DNA of 64,000 bases from Stomoxys calcitrans (Eukaryota > Arthropoda > Insecta > Diptera > Muscidae), in NCBI RefSeq assembly GCF_963082655.1, contig NC_081554.1, forward strand, positions 40,198,354 to 40,262,353, written 5' to 3'. The notes beneath the pieces are model-generated. The model saw nothing but the letters and a program-made list of their open reading frames with translations. It did not search any database and was not told the DNA's origin. A program made the translations under genes and the position numbers. Below are positions 23,330-34,276 of the stretch, piece after piece (the stretch's first letter is position 1; each line of letters begins with the position of its first letter).

Positions 23330-23690
23330 TGCGATATGTGCAAAGTATGATTGAAATCGGTGCATAACCTGATATAGATGTCATATAAACCGATTTGGGG
23401 TCTGACTTCTTGAGCCTCTAGAGGACGCAATACTTATCCGACTTAGCTGAAATTTTGCATGACGTGTTTCGTTATGACTTTCAACAACTGTGTCAAATAT
23501 GGTTGAAATTGGTCCATAACATGATATAGCTGTCATATAAACCGATCTGGGGTTTTGAGCCTCTAGAGGAAGCAAATCCTATCCGATTTGACTGAAATTT
23601 TGCATGACGCTATGACAAATATGGTTGAAATCAGTCCATAACCTGATATAGATGTCATATAAATGGATCTGGGATTTTGACTCAGGGGAC
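23330..23690 (+). mobile_element. DINE-1-like remnant, subfamily A
   Basis: Two and a half ~150-bp monomers (CCTGATATAGATGTCATATAAA, CTTCTTGAGCCTCTAGAGG) without either terminus. Confidence 0.7.
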
Positions 23691-23985
23691 CTGAAAACAC
23701 CCAGTTTCATCATCCTGGTTAAAACTACAAGCTCAGTCTTTCTGGGGTTTATGCCAAGTCCGTTGGCCTTTGCCTATCCAGACAGTTTCCTCATCGCCTC
23801 TTGAACGAGATCCGTTATAGTAAAGCCGCAAGATAGAGGATAAAATCCCACCCATGTAGAGTTTCTGTCGCCTCTCTTGGGGCACTATTCTTTGCTTTAT
23901 GCCACACCAGACATCCATAGGTAAGAATTAGGCGGAACAACAGCCGTAAAAATCCATTGCACCGTCCCCGGCCTTAGTCACCAAC
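23690..23985 (-). pseudogene. Rearranged LINE reverse transcriptase fragments
   Basis: Minus strand: one piece encodes FTAVVRLILTYGCLVWHKAK, typical of the RT thumb. A second piece, located 3' of it, encodes DLVQEAMRKLSG and ANGLGINPRKTELVVLTR, which in an intact RT lies N-terminal of the thumb piece. The order is therefore scrambled. There is one stop between the two halves of the second piece. Confidence 0.6.
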
Positions 23986-24548
23986 TTCTTTGTCCTTTGA
24001 TGTTGCTGTTAACTTATTTTTTATTCTTCAAAATATTTTACCCTGAGGGTTGACGATCTCTCTGAAATAACGTTTGAAATAAAATTTTAAAAGGCTTCAT
24101 TTGTGCCGAGATTTCGGAAAATCAACAATCCTCATTCTCAGGGCTGATCCTCAGAAAATTTTATTTCTTAAATTAAAATAAAAAAAATTTACAATTCATT
24201 TGAATTATGAATGTGTGGAATGCCTTCGCATAGGCAACAACAACTGCATTTCTACTCATATGGAAAATATCCAACTTGGAAAAATAGCTTGAAGGATAAG
24301 AGTGTTAACGTTTTCTCTGTATTCGCAATGCTAATTTTATGAGAAAATAAGGATATACAATTGTAAGGATTTCGTTATAATTTTTAATTAAAAATACATG
24401 CGTAAATAAAACTAACACGAGGAGAGGAGTTTTTGAGACTATAGTCGGATATAACAAAACAATGTTGCCAGATGTTGGTATATAAAAATTAAGAAAAAAT
24501 CTGCGAGTAAAGTGATTTTATTTGCAAAGAATATTCCAATGTTAGAAC

Positions 24549-24716
24549 CAGGGTTGCGGGCTCGAAATCGGAGTCGGACTTTTGAGCCGGAGTCGGAGTT
24601 TGGTTCGGAGTTGAGCACGTTAGCCCGGACTCCAAACCGCTCTCCGACCCCGACTTAATACTCCGACTAAGATTCCAACCCGGGGTCGGAGTCGAGGGCT
24701 AGACTCCGCAACCCTG
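24549..24716. mobile_element. Small foldback element of TCGGAG hexamers
   Basis: It starts CAGGGTTGCGG and ends CCGCAACCCTG, a perfect 11-bp terminal inverted repeat. The left half repeats GGAGTCGGA-type words and the right half their complement, ACTCCGACC, so the whole 168 bp can fold. Flanks TTAGAAC and TAAGAAC may be a 7-bp target duplication with one mismatch. The termini resemble hAT ends. Confidence 0.7.
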
Positions 24717-24780
24717 TAAGAACCAAAGAACTTACTTTGCTTTCGTTTTCAATAGAGCAAAATCCTTTCAATTTGTTGTA

Positions 24781-24935
24781 GAGATGGAAGCGTGCTCATA
24801 CTGCCAGAGGGGGGTCTTGGGTTCGATTCCCACCAGAGGGCTTGGTCTGTCGCTACTGTGTTATCACAAAGGACTTAATTAAAATTGTCTAGGTGAGCAT
24901 GTAAAACAATGTCACTCTTACCTAACCTAGTTTAA
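24781..24935 (+). mobile_element. tRNA-derived SINE S2
   Basis: It has a B-box-like GGGTTCGATTCCCACC, then GGCTTGGTCTGTCGCTACTG and TATCACAAAGGACTTA, ending CCTAACCTAG. It matches the copy at 48261-48413. The A-box region is degenerate. Confidence 0.7.
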
Positions 24936-25331
24936 GAGTATGATACTTAATTCGCCGATATATTTAACCCTTGCATATTTCATAAAAAAGTATATTTTTA
25001 GAGGAGAAATAAGTCTATGAAAACTTTTTTCTACTTTCCGTAAAGGATTGCATCCAACTCAACATCTGGCAAAGTCTACCACAATCAAGAGAATTACAGA
25101 CATAAGGGTGTGTTTGTCCGTGTACTGGAAGCATAGGTTTGCCGGAAAGGAAGTTATTATACCAAAACATTGGAGATTGGAAATGCATATAAAGCTCTGG
25201 TGTGGCCAAGCACATCAGCAGGACGAAAAAGGATGTGAACGAAATACAAGCGGCCTATGGCAAATTCAAACACGGATAAATGAGCAAAGACCGTTCTCTG
25301 TTGTTGTCATTTTTTTGCTTCTTCTTTTCAG

Positions 25332-25430
25332 ATGCGACACCGAAAGAAAAAAGCCGATGCCGGAGCAAAGAAGAGCGTTAAAGCAAATCTAGCAAATTCT
25401 AATAAAGATGATGCTGATAATGAAGAGTAG
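25332..25430 (+). CDS. Candidate terminal coding exon, unidentified
   Basis: A strong 3' splice site (a long pyrimidine run ending TTCTTCTTTTCAG at 25331) is followed by an open frame of 32 codons and a TAG. The peptide begins MRHRKKKADAGAKKSVKA, then turns acidic (NKDDADNEE). A basic patch then acidic tail would suit a cytoplasmic C-terminus after a membrane span, but no partner exon or family is recognised. Reading frame relative to an upstream exon is unknown. It could equally be a chance acceptor. Confidence 0.3.
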   Translation: MRHRKKKADAGAKKSVKANLANSNKDDADNEE

Positions 25431-25754
25431 ACAAGGCGCATAACAATTTCTTGGCCATATGATAGAAAAGATGGAGGTGTTGGAATTGGTATTGGTGTCA
25501 CATATATATACTAATATAAATGCCAGTCACATGTAATAGAGTCACATAGATAGGGTAGTAGTTGAGACGTGGGGCGGAGAAGAGACGACAGCGAAATTGC
25601 GTTGCCGGTATTTAGATGAATACAGACGCATTCCTCACACCCACATCCAAAAGAAACCAAAAACAAAATAAACAACCACAGAGGCAATGGGAAGACAAAC
25701 AAGTGTATGTGACACAAGGATACGAACATAAGTTGTAGGTAATGTTGAGTGTAT

Positions 25755-25774
25755 GTGTGTGTGTGTGTGTGTGT
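25755..25774. repeat. (GT)n microsatellite
   Basis: A short GT tract. Confidence 0.95.
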
Positions 25775-26039
25775 CGGAGTCTGCAGAGAAGCATTACAAC
25801 AACGCAATAATAATAAAACACCGGATGGTTACATATGGAAAATATTGGAAAAAAATTCTTTACCAAACTTTATGTAACTCTTAGCATTATAACAACAAAA
25901 CGCATAGAGAACTTTAGATAGGAATAATGATAGCGGAACTGAATGTTACACAGTGGTATATGATATGGTATACTGGAAATACTAATTGGCTTAAAAGTTA
26001 AAGAAAGACTGGCACAGGATAACTTTACTGAACAACAAT

Positions 26040-26340
26040 ATCTACCTAAACATCTCAAGCTTAGAAAATTCGTATTTTTTAACCGATTTGGCTGAAATTT
26101 GGAACGGGGAGATTTATAAGAATATGCTCCAGATCGACCCAACTTTAGGTGTAGATCCCATACAAACGTACCCGCTATTTTTGGCATTTTTGCTCTGGAA
26201 CCCACATTTTAACTCAAATCTTTTCCAAAACTGGCAAGCGACATTTTCTCGGCATGGCAAATACACATATTCCAACCCATGGACGAATCAATCAATATTT
26301 TGATGAAGCTCTCATATAAGGCTAGATTTCAAATATAAGA
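26040..26340 (+). repeat. Interspersed repeat fragment
   Basis: The stretch GGCTGAAATTTGGAACGGGGAG, then AACTTTAGGTG..GATCCCATA and GTACCCGCTATT, recurs at about 30770-30940. It is probably a diverged DINE monomer; termini are not seen. Confidence 0.5.
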
Positions 26341-26483
26341 TTTTCACTCCTCTTTTTGAAAATGGAAGTAAATGATAATGGCATGATCGCCGAAGTTTAC
26401 GAAAACTTTAGGGAAATAGAAGTATTTGTTTTGGAAATTTTTTTAAACTTTTGTCGGTAAAAATATTGATATGATTCTTTTTA

Positions 26484-26885
26484 TACCCACCACCATAGGG
26501 ATCATTTAGTCACTTCAAACCTACAAAATGCATATATTGGGTTGCCCAAAAAGTAATTGCGGATTTTTTAAAAGGAAGTAAATGCATTTTTAATAAATCT
26601 TAGATTGAACTTTTATCAAATATACTTTTTTTACACTTTTTTTCTAAAGCAAGCTAAAAGTAACAGCTGATAACTGACAGAAGAAAGAATGCAATTACAG
26701 AGTCACAAGCTGTGAAAAAATTTGTCAACGCCGACTATAGGAAAAATCCGCAATTACTTTTTGGGCAACCCAATATTTCTGTTCGTCCTAAAATTCTAAG
26801 ACGATTTAACGATGTCCGTGTGTCTGTCCGTCTGTCGGTCAGTGTGTCCGTCAGTTGTAATCACTCTACAGTTTTTATGTAGACG
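26484..26885 (+). mobile_element. DINE-1-like 5' fragment, subfamily B, split by MITE
   Basis: The 5' sequence TATACCCACCACCATAGGG runs to 26536. After the MITE it resumes with CTAAGACGATTTAACGATG and a GTCY tract (GTGTCTGTCCGTCTGTCGG). The monomers and 3' end are gone. Confidence 0.65.
26537..26773 (+). mobile_element. 237-bp mariner-type MITE
   Basis: The termini TTGGGTTGCCCAAAAAGTAA and its complement TTTTTGGGCAACCCAA are inverted and flanked by TA on both sides. The interior is non-coding. A second copy at 60480-60716 has exactly the same length, and an inverted copy lies at 51684-51921, so the family is recent and homogeneous. Confidence 0.92.
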
Positions 26886-27776
26886 TAGTATAGCTCTATA
26901 TCGGCAGTACCGGACCTAACTGCTATCTACATGGAGTTTATGGGTATAGCAGTCAGGTCCCATACTGCTAAGTTAGAGCTATACAATGAGTACATACCGC
27001 CGGTTGGTGGCTGTGTCCCAATTAACGGCCAGGCTTACAAGCCCGACATAAGTGGGCTACTATCTGGCCATAATTGTCTAGTTCTAGGCGACTTTAATGG
27101 CATTCTCCCTTTGTAACGACGGTATATAGCTTTGGCAGAGCAGATTAAAGGCTCCACGTTTTGCATGGTGAATGCGGATGCCCCCACTAGGATTACGAGG
27201 AGGTTTAGCAGCTCGCCCGACATTTCTATTGCATCCCCTGATCTTCTGAGTGACGTATGCTGGCTAGCCGTCATTTCTTTATGATCTGACCACCTCCCCA
27301 TAATTCTCACCATCGACCGACCACCCGACTTCATAACCTCTGAGCGCCGGATGTTTATCAATCCGAAGTAGACCGACTGGGCTGGCTTCAGAGAGTACAC
27401 TAATCGCGGCTTCAGTGTACTGACACCGCCTCAGATGTGTTAGTTGCCAAGACGAAATTCCGAAACATCATTAACGCAGCAGCCGCTCGCTCTATATCAG
27501 CCGATCGAATACCCCAAGTCGAGCTCAATTTCCCAGCGCAGGCATTGGTACTCGCAGATGAGCGTGATGGGATTCGTTGTATGGACCCCACTAACCCCAG
27601 AATCAGCGAGCTGAATTTGAAAATTAACAGGGCAGTCAACGAACATAACCGGAATTTGTGGCTGAAACACTTGGGGCAATGCAACTTAGGCACCAGTTTA
27701 GGCAAGCTGTGGTCTACTGTTAAGTCACTCTCGACCCCCGGTAGACAGGACCTCAGTCACTTTTAGCGACGTAACT

Positions 27777-28607
27777 ATGAACTTGTACATGGCGGTTTGC
27801 AGATCGGTACAGTCGTATGCAGCGCAGGTCTGGGGCTATGAATATTTTGAAGAAGTTGACCAATTGCAGCGTTTTTTCTTAAAAACTGTTCTTAATTTGC
27901 CAGACTCTACACCAAATTATGCTCTCTATATGGAAACAGACTTACAAGAAAGTCATTTATACACACTGGGACTGCATTTGAAGTATATATCTAGTACGTT
28001 GTACAGATATAAAAGGGATAGACTGCCGCATAAACTTACACTTATAATGGTCCAGAAACAAATATTTTGGGTGAAAGCTTTAAACGACATTCTAAATGAG
28101 CTGGATATGCAACCATTGGTTGGAAATATAACGCAAGGTGAATGGAACAGTATGACTAATTCCATCATAGATTCACTATCGCAAGCTAACAAGCAAAGAT
28201 TGCTGCAGAAAGCTTTACAAAGCAGGTCACGGTTTTATAAAAACCTGGATTTCACAAGAGGGTGTTTGTACCTAAATGGCGAATATAAAGTTAAGGACAT
28301 TACGTGGATATTTAAAGCACGGGTCGATTTGATATACCTCAATGTTAATCAAAGAGGCTTAAATTTGGTTGACAACGATTTGTGCACGCTATGCAATTTG
28401 AGGGAGAGAGAGACAATATACCATTTTCTTGCCGTATGTCCCATACTAAGAAGCCAACGCATGCTTTTCTTTCACAGGCCGACGCTGACAGAACCTGAAT
28501 TAATTAGCATCTTAGATGGAAGAGAGGTAGCAGACTGGGATAATCTTATAAAATATACCAAAAATGCCTTACAATACCGAAAGCTAATATTAACCGAGTA
28601 CGCCTAA
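27777..28607 (+). CDS. LINE ORF2 C-terminal part, intact frame
   Basis: This frame of 276 codons encodes the RT thumb and C-terminal domain of a LINE. SVQSYAAQVWGYE at residues 10-22 and VDQLQRFFLKTVLNLP at ~27-42 are typical of the region after the RT palm. Near the end CTLCNLRERETIYHFLAVCP forms a CX2C..HX4C zinc-knuckle-like motif. The endonuclease and RT catalytic parts are absent because of 5' truncation. The ATG at 27777 belongs to the jockey target sequence, not to the LINE, so the apparent start is accidental and translation is not implied. Confidence 0.75.
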   Translation: MNLYMAVCRSVQSYAAQVWGYEYFEEVDQLQRFFLKTVLNLPDSTPNYALYMETDLQESHLYTLGLHLKYISSTLYRYKRDRLPHKLTLIMVQKQIFWVKALNDILNELDMQPLVGNITQGEWNSMTNSIIDSLSQANKQRLLQKALQSRSRFYKNLDFTRGCLYLNGEYKVKDITWIFKARVDLIYLNVNQRGLNLVDNDLCTLCNLRERETIYHFLAVCPILRSQRMLFFHRPTLTEPELISILDGREVADWDNLIKYTKNALQYRKLILTEYA

Positions 28608-28827
28608 TACTATTAAGCATAGACTAAAATGTCCCTTAAACACAGCTTTGAAAATGTTTCTTTAAATCCGGCTGACGACTTGAAGTCATAGCCGTAAATC
28701 TTTATTTTGATGGATTAACTCTGAAATACGCTAATATATTGCTTTTATTTTATTTTAAGTTTATTTAGACATTATTGTATTGAAAAAGAAAATAATGAAA
28801 ATAAAGATTACTACTACTACTACTACT
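27781..28827 (+). mobile_element. 5'-truncated LINE nested in the jockey element
   Basis: The insertion is bounded by a target-site duplication ACTATGA (27774-27780 and 28828-28834). Removing it restores the jockey reading DVTMTDPKK. The inserted element ends in an (ACT)n tail at ~28807-28830. It contributes an uninterrupted C-terminal ORF, so it is much younger than its host copy. Clade is not determined; the short triplet tail and zinc-knuckle C-terminus fit several non-LTR groups. Confidence 0.85.
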
Positions 28828-29570
28828 ACTATGACTGATCCGAAGAAATGCGCCAGATTGTTCAACCGTCGATTTATTGTGCATCCCGAGAGTGACAGGG
28901 CAAGGAGGAGAGCCATTCGTCGTATCCGTGGTCTCCGACCCGATGGACAGCCAAAATAACGAATGTCATCCGTGACGTCAAATCATCCAAGGCGCTGGAC
29001 CCCGACTGAATCTCTACACTGATGATGAAAAATTTTGGATTAATATGGAGTTGAGTACCATACTACAGTCCTCAACCAATCTTTGAACATTCTTAAAGTT
29101 CCCAATGTCTGGAAAATGGGGAGAGTGATCCCGCTATTGGATCCTGGAAAGTACCCGTGTTTGGGGGAGTCATACAGACCGATCTCTCTTCTCTCACCAG
29201 TAGCAAAGAAGGCAATACTCATCCCGAGTCTCGTAGGAGAATTTCCGTTTGCCGAGCATCAACATGGATTTCGAAGACTGCATAGCACAACTGCTTTGCA
29301 TGCCATCACCGCACACATTTGCCGTGGCTGCAATAAGCCCAGGCCATGTGATAGGACGGTTTTCGTGGTACTGGACCTGTCGAAGGCATTCGACACGGAG
29401 GACATCGCCAACACGTCACTCCAGCCAGGCCTGAAACGCTGGATCGCGAATTATCTGTGTGGTCGCCAGTCATTTGTGGAATTTAGGGATACGAAGTCGA
29501 AGCAACGTAGAGTGAAACAGGGAGTTCCCCAAGGCGGGGTGATATCTCCGGCACTGTTTAACAGCTACAT

Positions 29571-30720
29571 TCCATTCCACCGCCTCAGTAGTTTGGTGGA
29601 CTGCTTTGGAGAAAAAGTGCAACATAAGGACCATACAACAAGTCGAGAGAACATGTTGTCTTGGCATAGGCGGATCGATGAGGACCACGCCCACAATGAC
29701 ACTGGAGACTATTCTAGATATCCGATCCATTGACATACAGATTAAATGTGAGGCATCCACTGCGGTTATGACACTTAAGGCGATGAGAGAATGGAATAAG
29801 GATGGGAGCAGCTCATCGCGGTATAATCGAGGCGACGATAGGAAACCTGGAAGGAATGGAAGAGGTTTCCGATCGTCTGAAGAGGTTTCCGATCCGGACT
29901 TACGGAACCCTAGTATTGCCATCTGGAAGATCATGTTACACGGATGGATCAAAGCTAGTAGACAGAGTGGGCATGGGGGTCTACATTAAGAACACAGGGA
30001 CTGAGATCTGTTTTAGACTGCTTTACCATAATACGGTCCTGTAGTCGGCGTTCCAGGCGATCACGGAATGCGTAAAGTGGTGTGTGATGGCCATAAGGGC
30101 AATAATAACGAGAAGGGTAAAGTCATGAACAGTCTTGCAGTGTAAGAAGGAGATTAACGACTTCTCTGAGAATGGCACAATCCGCATCGTTTGGGTGCCG
30201 GGCCATAACGGAGTAAGGGGGAATGAAAGGGCAGACGATTTGGCAGTGAAGACCAGAGATCTGCCGTCTATAAACTTGGTTAGCCCGAAGCCTTCCGATT
30301 GGGCGTTGGCGGCAAACGCCTACGAGACAGTCAGTAGGACGACGAAAATCTATGGGGTGATCCGGATCGTGAGAGGACGAGACGATTGGACTTATGCAAA
30401 ATCGGTGCGGCAAGTAATGGCATGTGTAGGGCATCTGGGGTATATGATGAAACGTTGGAGCATATCCTATGTCATTTCCCGGCTTTCGCCACTAACAAAC
30501 ACCGGTACTTAGGTGGGGACGCAACTTACGGGAGTGATATGGAAAACAATTACGGATTTTGTAAGCAGCACGGAATTCCTAACATGAAATTTTCTTTTTC
30601 GAGGTTACTTTTTAGCATTTAGAGCGCACAACAAGCCGATTACTGGCTTAGGTGTATGTCCATAGTGGCATGGGGCGGATTAATATCCGCATACTGTATT
30701 CAACCTAAAGTAACCTAAAA
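29571..30720 (+). mobile_element. I-type LINE 3' part with RNase H
   Basis: The fragment opens with VVWWTALEKKCNIRTIQQVE and RTCCLGIGGSMRTTPTMTLE (RT thumb). It continues with RNase H: CYTDGSKLVDRVGMGVYIKN (first Asp present), FQAITECVKW (Glu) and IRIVWVPGHNGVRGNERADD (last Asp). The segment with the middle Asp (TDN) is missing. The C-terminal zinc-like ETLEHILCHFPAFATNKHRY and the family 3' tail follow. Frameshifts are frequent, for example near 29735, 29990 and 30120. It is joined directly to the jockey RT at its left. Confidence 0.8.
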
Positions 30721-30739
30721 ATTAAAGGAGGTCTGGCCC

Positions 30740-31557
30740 AGGACTTAACTGAAGAACAATACCTAGATAAACATCTTAAGCTTATGAATTGCTTTTTTTA
30801 TCCGATTTGTCTGAAATTTGGAACGGGGAGTTTTATTGGAATATGGTCTAGATGGATCCAACTTTAGGTGCAGGTCCCATAACCGTAGGTTCCAAAAGTA
30901 CCCGCTATTATTTTTGCTGGAACCCACATTTTGCTATATCTGAATCTGAACCGATTTGATAAAATTTTGCAGTCGTATTGAGACTATAAGGGAAACACTT
31001 CGTGCAAAATTTTGTAAAGATCCGACCAAAATTGTGGCTGATATAGCCATAAAATTCCGTGTGGGATGAAAGTAATATATGGGACCTTTATCTAAATCCG
31101 AACCGATTTTGACGAAATTTTGCCCTTATATGTGTGCAAAGTTTCGTCAAAATCGGTTCAGATTTAGATAAAGGTCCCATATATAACTTTCATCCGATAT
31201 GGAATTTTATGGCTATATCAGCTACAATTTTGGTCGGATCTTTACAAAATTTTGCACGAAGTGTTGAATAAACCATCCCGTGCCTATATTTTTCAAAACC
31301 AATAGCGTTCGTCCTTGGACCAAGAAAGAGACTTGTGCAAAATTTTATGACAATCGAACAATAAATGCGACCTGTAACTTGATCACAAGAATACATGGAC
31401 AGACAGACGGACATAGCTAAAACGAATCAGGATTCAGTGATTCTAAGCCGATCGGTATACTTATCAATGGGTTTAGCTCTTTTCCTTCTAAGCGTTGCGA
31501 ACAAATGCACAAAGTTATAATACCCTGTACCACAGTGGTGGTGTAGAGTATACAAAT
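30740..31557 (-). mobile_element. DINE-1-like Helentron, subfamily C
   Basis: The right (5') end shows TTCCTTCTAAGCGTTGCGAA, TATAATACCCTGTACCACAG and GTGGTGTAGAGTAT, mirroring the element at 16799. Part of the interior is an inverted repeat of GTTCAGATTTAGATAAAGG with its complement (about 31080-31190), showing rearrangement. Confidence 0.65.
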
Positions 31558-31639
31558 TTGATTTTAATAAAAAATTATTGAAGCAATTAATTTTTTAATT
31601 GATAAAGATTTCATTTTCAATTAAATTTTTAATTGAAAA

Positions 31640-32390
31640 TTTTTTGCGATATTTTTTCTGTGTATGTCCTCCTCTACAAATGTCTAAAACATATTTTTAT
31701 CGCTCAGATCAACAGATAAAAAGTTGTGGATTTTTATTCAAATTTTTCTTTGTTTGGCCCATTGTGCGTTGTTAACCGAGACGACCTAAACCGAGGTATA
31801 ACTGTACAATCATGATACATTTCAAATCTAAATAATTTTTCATACTTTGTGTCATCAATTCCACTGTAAAAGTAGGCTTTCGTAGGTATACACAAAACGG
31901 CCAGACGAACCTCCCACAAAAGAAAGCAGCACCCAGATGTTAATGATGGCTTTGTTGTCACCATTGGAGGCCGAGGAATGTTGATCCAACATCGCAATGT
32001 AATAAAAACAACGTTTAATAACAATACCAAAAATAGACAACACAAAGTTTTGAGCAGAAGGAAAAAAGGAAGTTGGGATGGCATACGGAAAAGCCACGTG
32101 TATTGTAACCCAAGCACGGAATGTGACACACTTGCCGCTTTTCAGATACAATCCTCAAAGATGGAACACAATAAAATTCCTTTGTATTTTCCTTATCATA
32201 GATAGGAAGTAGTTATAGAGGGATCTTATGGACATTAAATTGACTTTAACATTTCATTTTGAATCTTTTAAAACTTTGAAATGATAATGGCATCCCATGG
32301 GGAAAATTAGGGTTTGGAAAGAGGTTCATGTTAATGTTTAAGGGATTGAATGATTTATAGTTACAACTGCTCAACATTTTTGCACATAAT
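31640..32390. other. Unassigned DNA
   Basis: Two overlapping minus-strand frames and one plus-strand frame occur around 31734-32205, but none shows a recognisable domain. Confidence 0.45.
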
Positions 32391-32556
32391 TTTTATACCC
32401 TCCACCATAGGATGGGGGTATACTAATTTCGTCATTCTGTTTGTAACACCTCGAAATATGCGTCTGAGACCCCACCCTCCACCATAGGATGGGGGTATAC
32501 TAATTTCGTCATTCTGTTTGTAACACCTCGAACTATGCGTCGGAAACCCCATAAAG

Positions 32557-32752
<196 letters not shown>

Positions 32753-32810
32753 GATCGACTTCAAATGACATGACGATCAAGAAGTCATGTCATTTTAAGT
32801 CGATCTAGCC

Positions 32811-32985
32811 ATGTCCGGCCTGCCGCCCGGCTGTCCGGCCGACCGTCTATCCGTCCGTTTATCTGTCCGTCCATCTGTCCGTCCATCTGTCCGTCCATCT
32901 GTCCGTTCATCTGTCCGTCCATTTGTCCGTCCATCTGTCCGTCCATCTGTCCGTCCATCTGTCCGTCCGTCTGTCTGTCGAAAGC
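32811..32985. repeat. Expanded GTCY minisatellite
   Basis: A 12-bp unit, CCGTCCATCTGT with CCGTCCGT variants, is repeated about ten or more times. It is the expanded form of the GTCY block found in every DINE-1-like copy here. A Ser-Val-Arg-Pro frame through it is not a gene. Confidence 0.92.
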
Positions 32986-33839
32986 ACGCTAACTATCGAA
33001 GGAGTTAAGCTAGGCGCTTAAATTTTGCACAAATACTTTGTATAAGTGTAGGTCGGTTGAGATTGTAAATGGGCCAAATCGGTCAATGTTTTGATATAAC
33101 TGCCATATAAACCGATCTTGGGTCTTGACTTCTTGAGCCTATAGAGCGCGCAATTCTCATCCGATTTGGCTGAAATTTTGCAGGAGGTGTTTTGTTATGG
33201 CTTCCAGTAGCTGTGGCGCATATCAGTTCATAACCTGATATAGCTGCCATATAAACCGATCTTGGATCTTGACTTCTTGAGCCTTTAGAGGGCACGATTC
33301 TCGTCCGATTTGGAAGAAATTTTGTACAACGGCTTCCCCCATGACCTTCAACATACGTGTCTAAAATGGTCTGAATCGATCAATAGCTTGATAGAGCTCC
33401 CATATAAACCGATCTCCCGATTTTGTTTCTTGAGCCCCTACAAGGTGCAATTCTTATCCGAATGAACTGAAATATTACACAGAGACTTCTTCAATGTTCA
33501 GCATTTATTTATGGTCCGAATCGGACTATAACTTGATATAGCTCCAATAGCATAACAGTTCTTATTCAATATTCTTTGTTTGCCTAAAAAGAGATACTGC
33601 GCATAGAACCCGACAAATGCGATCCATGGTGGAGGGTATATAAGATTCGGCCCGGCCGAACTTAGCACGCTCTTACTTGTTTATAACTAAGGCCTTACTG
33701 GTGTTGCCATTGTTGTCACAAAATCAGCAAACATGATGTGACAAAAAAATTTATTGTATAATAATTAACATTTGTTTATCCTCTAGTCTTATCTCATATA
33801 TCCGTTATTCTCTCTAAAAGAAACAAAAACTCCACTTAC

Positions 33840-34082
33840 CTCAACATTTTCCACATCAAAATATGACAACGTCCTTTTGGTTAGCTCAAACCATCGTTGT
33901 TTGTAGTTGACAGGAGTAAAACGTTTTTTGTTCTGAGCTCGTTTTATCATAAAGCCACTTTTGACGACATCATACAGACGCTCCGACATTTTGTCCATTT
34001 TACTCTGAAAGGATTTGCTGAGACGCATTGCGGTTGTCGAGCTGGACGACGACTTAATGCTGCCATGTGTGGAGCGATTCAT
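33840..34082 (-). CDS. Btk29A: Tec-family tyrosine kinase, first coding exon (PH domain start)
   Basis: An 81-codon exon encodes a Ser/Thr-rich N-terminus and then the beginning of a Btk-type PH domain. Residues ~33-81 read SERLYDVVKSGFMIKRAQ, NKKRFTPVNYKQRWFELTKR and TLSYFDVENVE, which parallel human BTK's ESIFLKRSQQKKK, SPLNFKKRLFLLT and LSYYEY. PH domains of this family bind phosphoinositides and bring the kinase to the plasma membrane. The exon ends in phase 0 at GTTGAG, followed by a canonical donor GTAAGT (33839 downward). The next exon, with the rest of the PH domain, was not found to its left, so the intron is long. The start is the first in-frame ATG. Fly Btk29A isoforms differ at this end, so this may be one alternative first exon. 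Confidence 0.85.
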
Positions 34083-34116
34083 GATGACACTTGTTTACAA
34101 ATTGGGTTATGGCACA

Positions 34117-34124
34117 CTTTTATA
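34117..34124 (-). promoter_or_regulatory. Possible TATA box upstream of Btk29A-like exon
   Basis: TATAAAAG lies ~35-42 bases upstream of the ATG at 34082 on the minus strand. If used, transcription would start near 34094 with a very short leader. No other core-promoter motif was identified. An upstream non-coding exon is an equally good alternative. Confidence 0.2.
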
Positions 34125-34276
34125 TGATAATTTGAAGGAGTTAGTGACACTTAACTGTTGAGTGCATATTTTTTTAACAATAGAGCTGGCTGTAAATATA
34201 CAGAAAAATTAAATTATTAACTAAAAAAATAAAAAAGTAAAAAATCATAGCAAAGTACAAGCGTTTTTTGTATAAA

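Larger units (their letters stand above)
24940..26040. other. Mostly unassigned DNA with one candidate exon
   Basis: Apart from the candidate exon at 25332-25430 and a (GT)n tract at 25755-25774, nothing is recognised. Overlapping frames around 25015-25392 show no known domain. Confidence 0.4.
26886..29570 (+). mobile_element. Jockey-clade LINE, broken by a nested LINE
   Basis: Non-LTR retrotransposon ORF2 in pieces. An APE-type endonuclease portion shows LYNEYIPPVGG, LVLGDFNG (~27080) and SDHLPIILTI (~27290). A linker (27437-27766) follows with FPAQALVLADERDGIR and LGKLWSTVKSLS. The post-insertion part has MTDPKKCARLFNRRFIVHP. The RT (29083 on) has WKMGRVIPLLDPGK, SYRPISLLSPVAK, QHGFRRLHSTTALHA, VFVVLDLSKAFDT and KQGVPQGGVISPALFN. 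The YADD catalytic box is deleted, and stops and frameshifts make it defective. The 3' side is replaced by a different LINE at ~29571. Confidence 0.85.

Noticed and set aside
31734..32205. Overlapping frames suggesting a membrane protein
   Set aside because: Three frames overlap on both strands without conserved motifs or splice signals.
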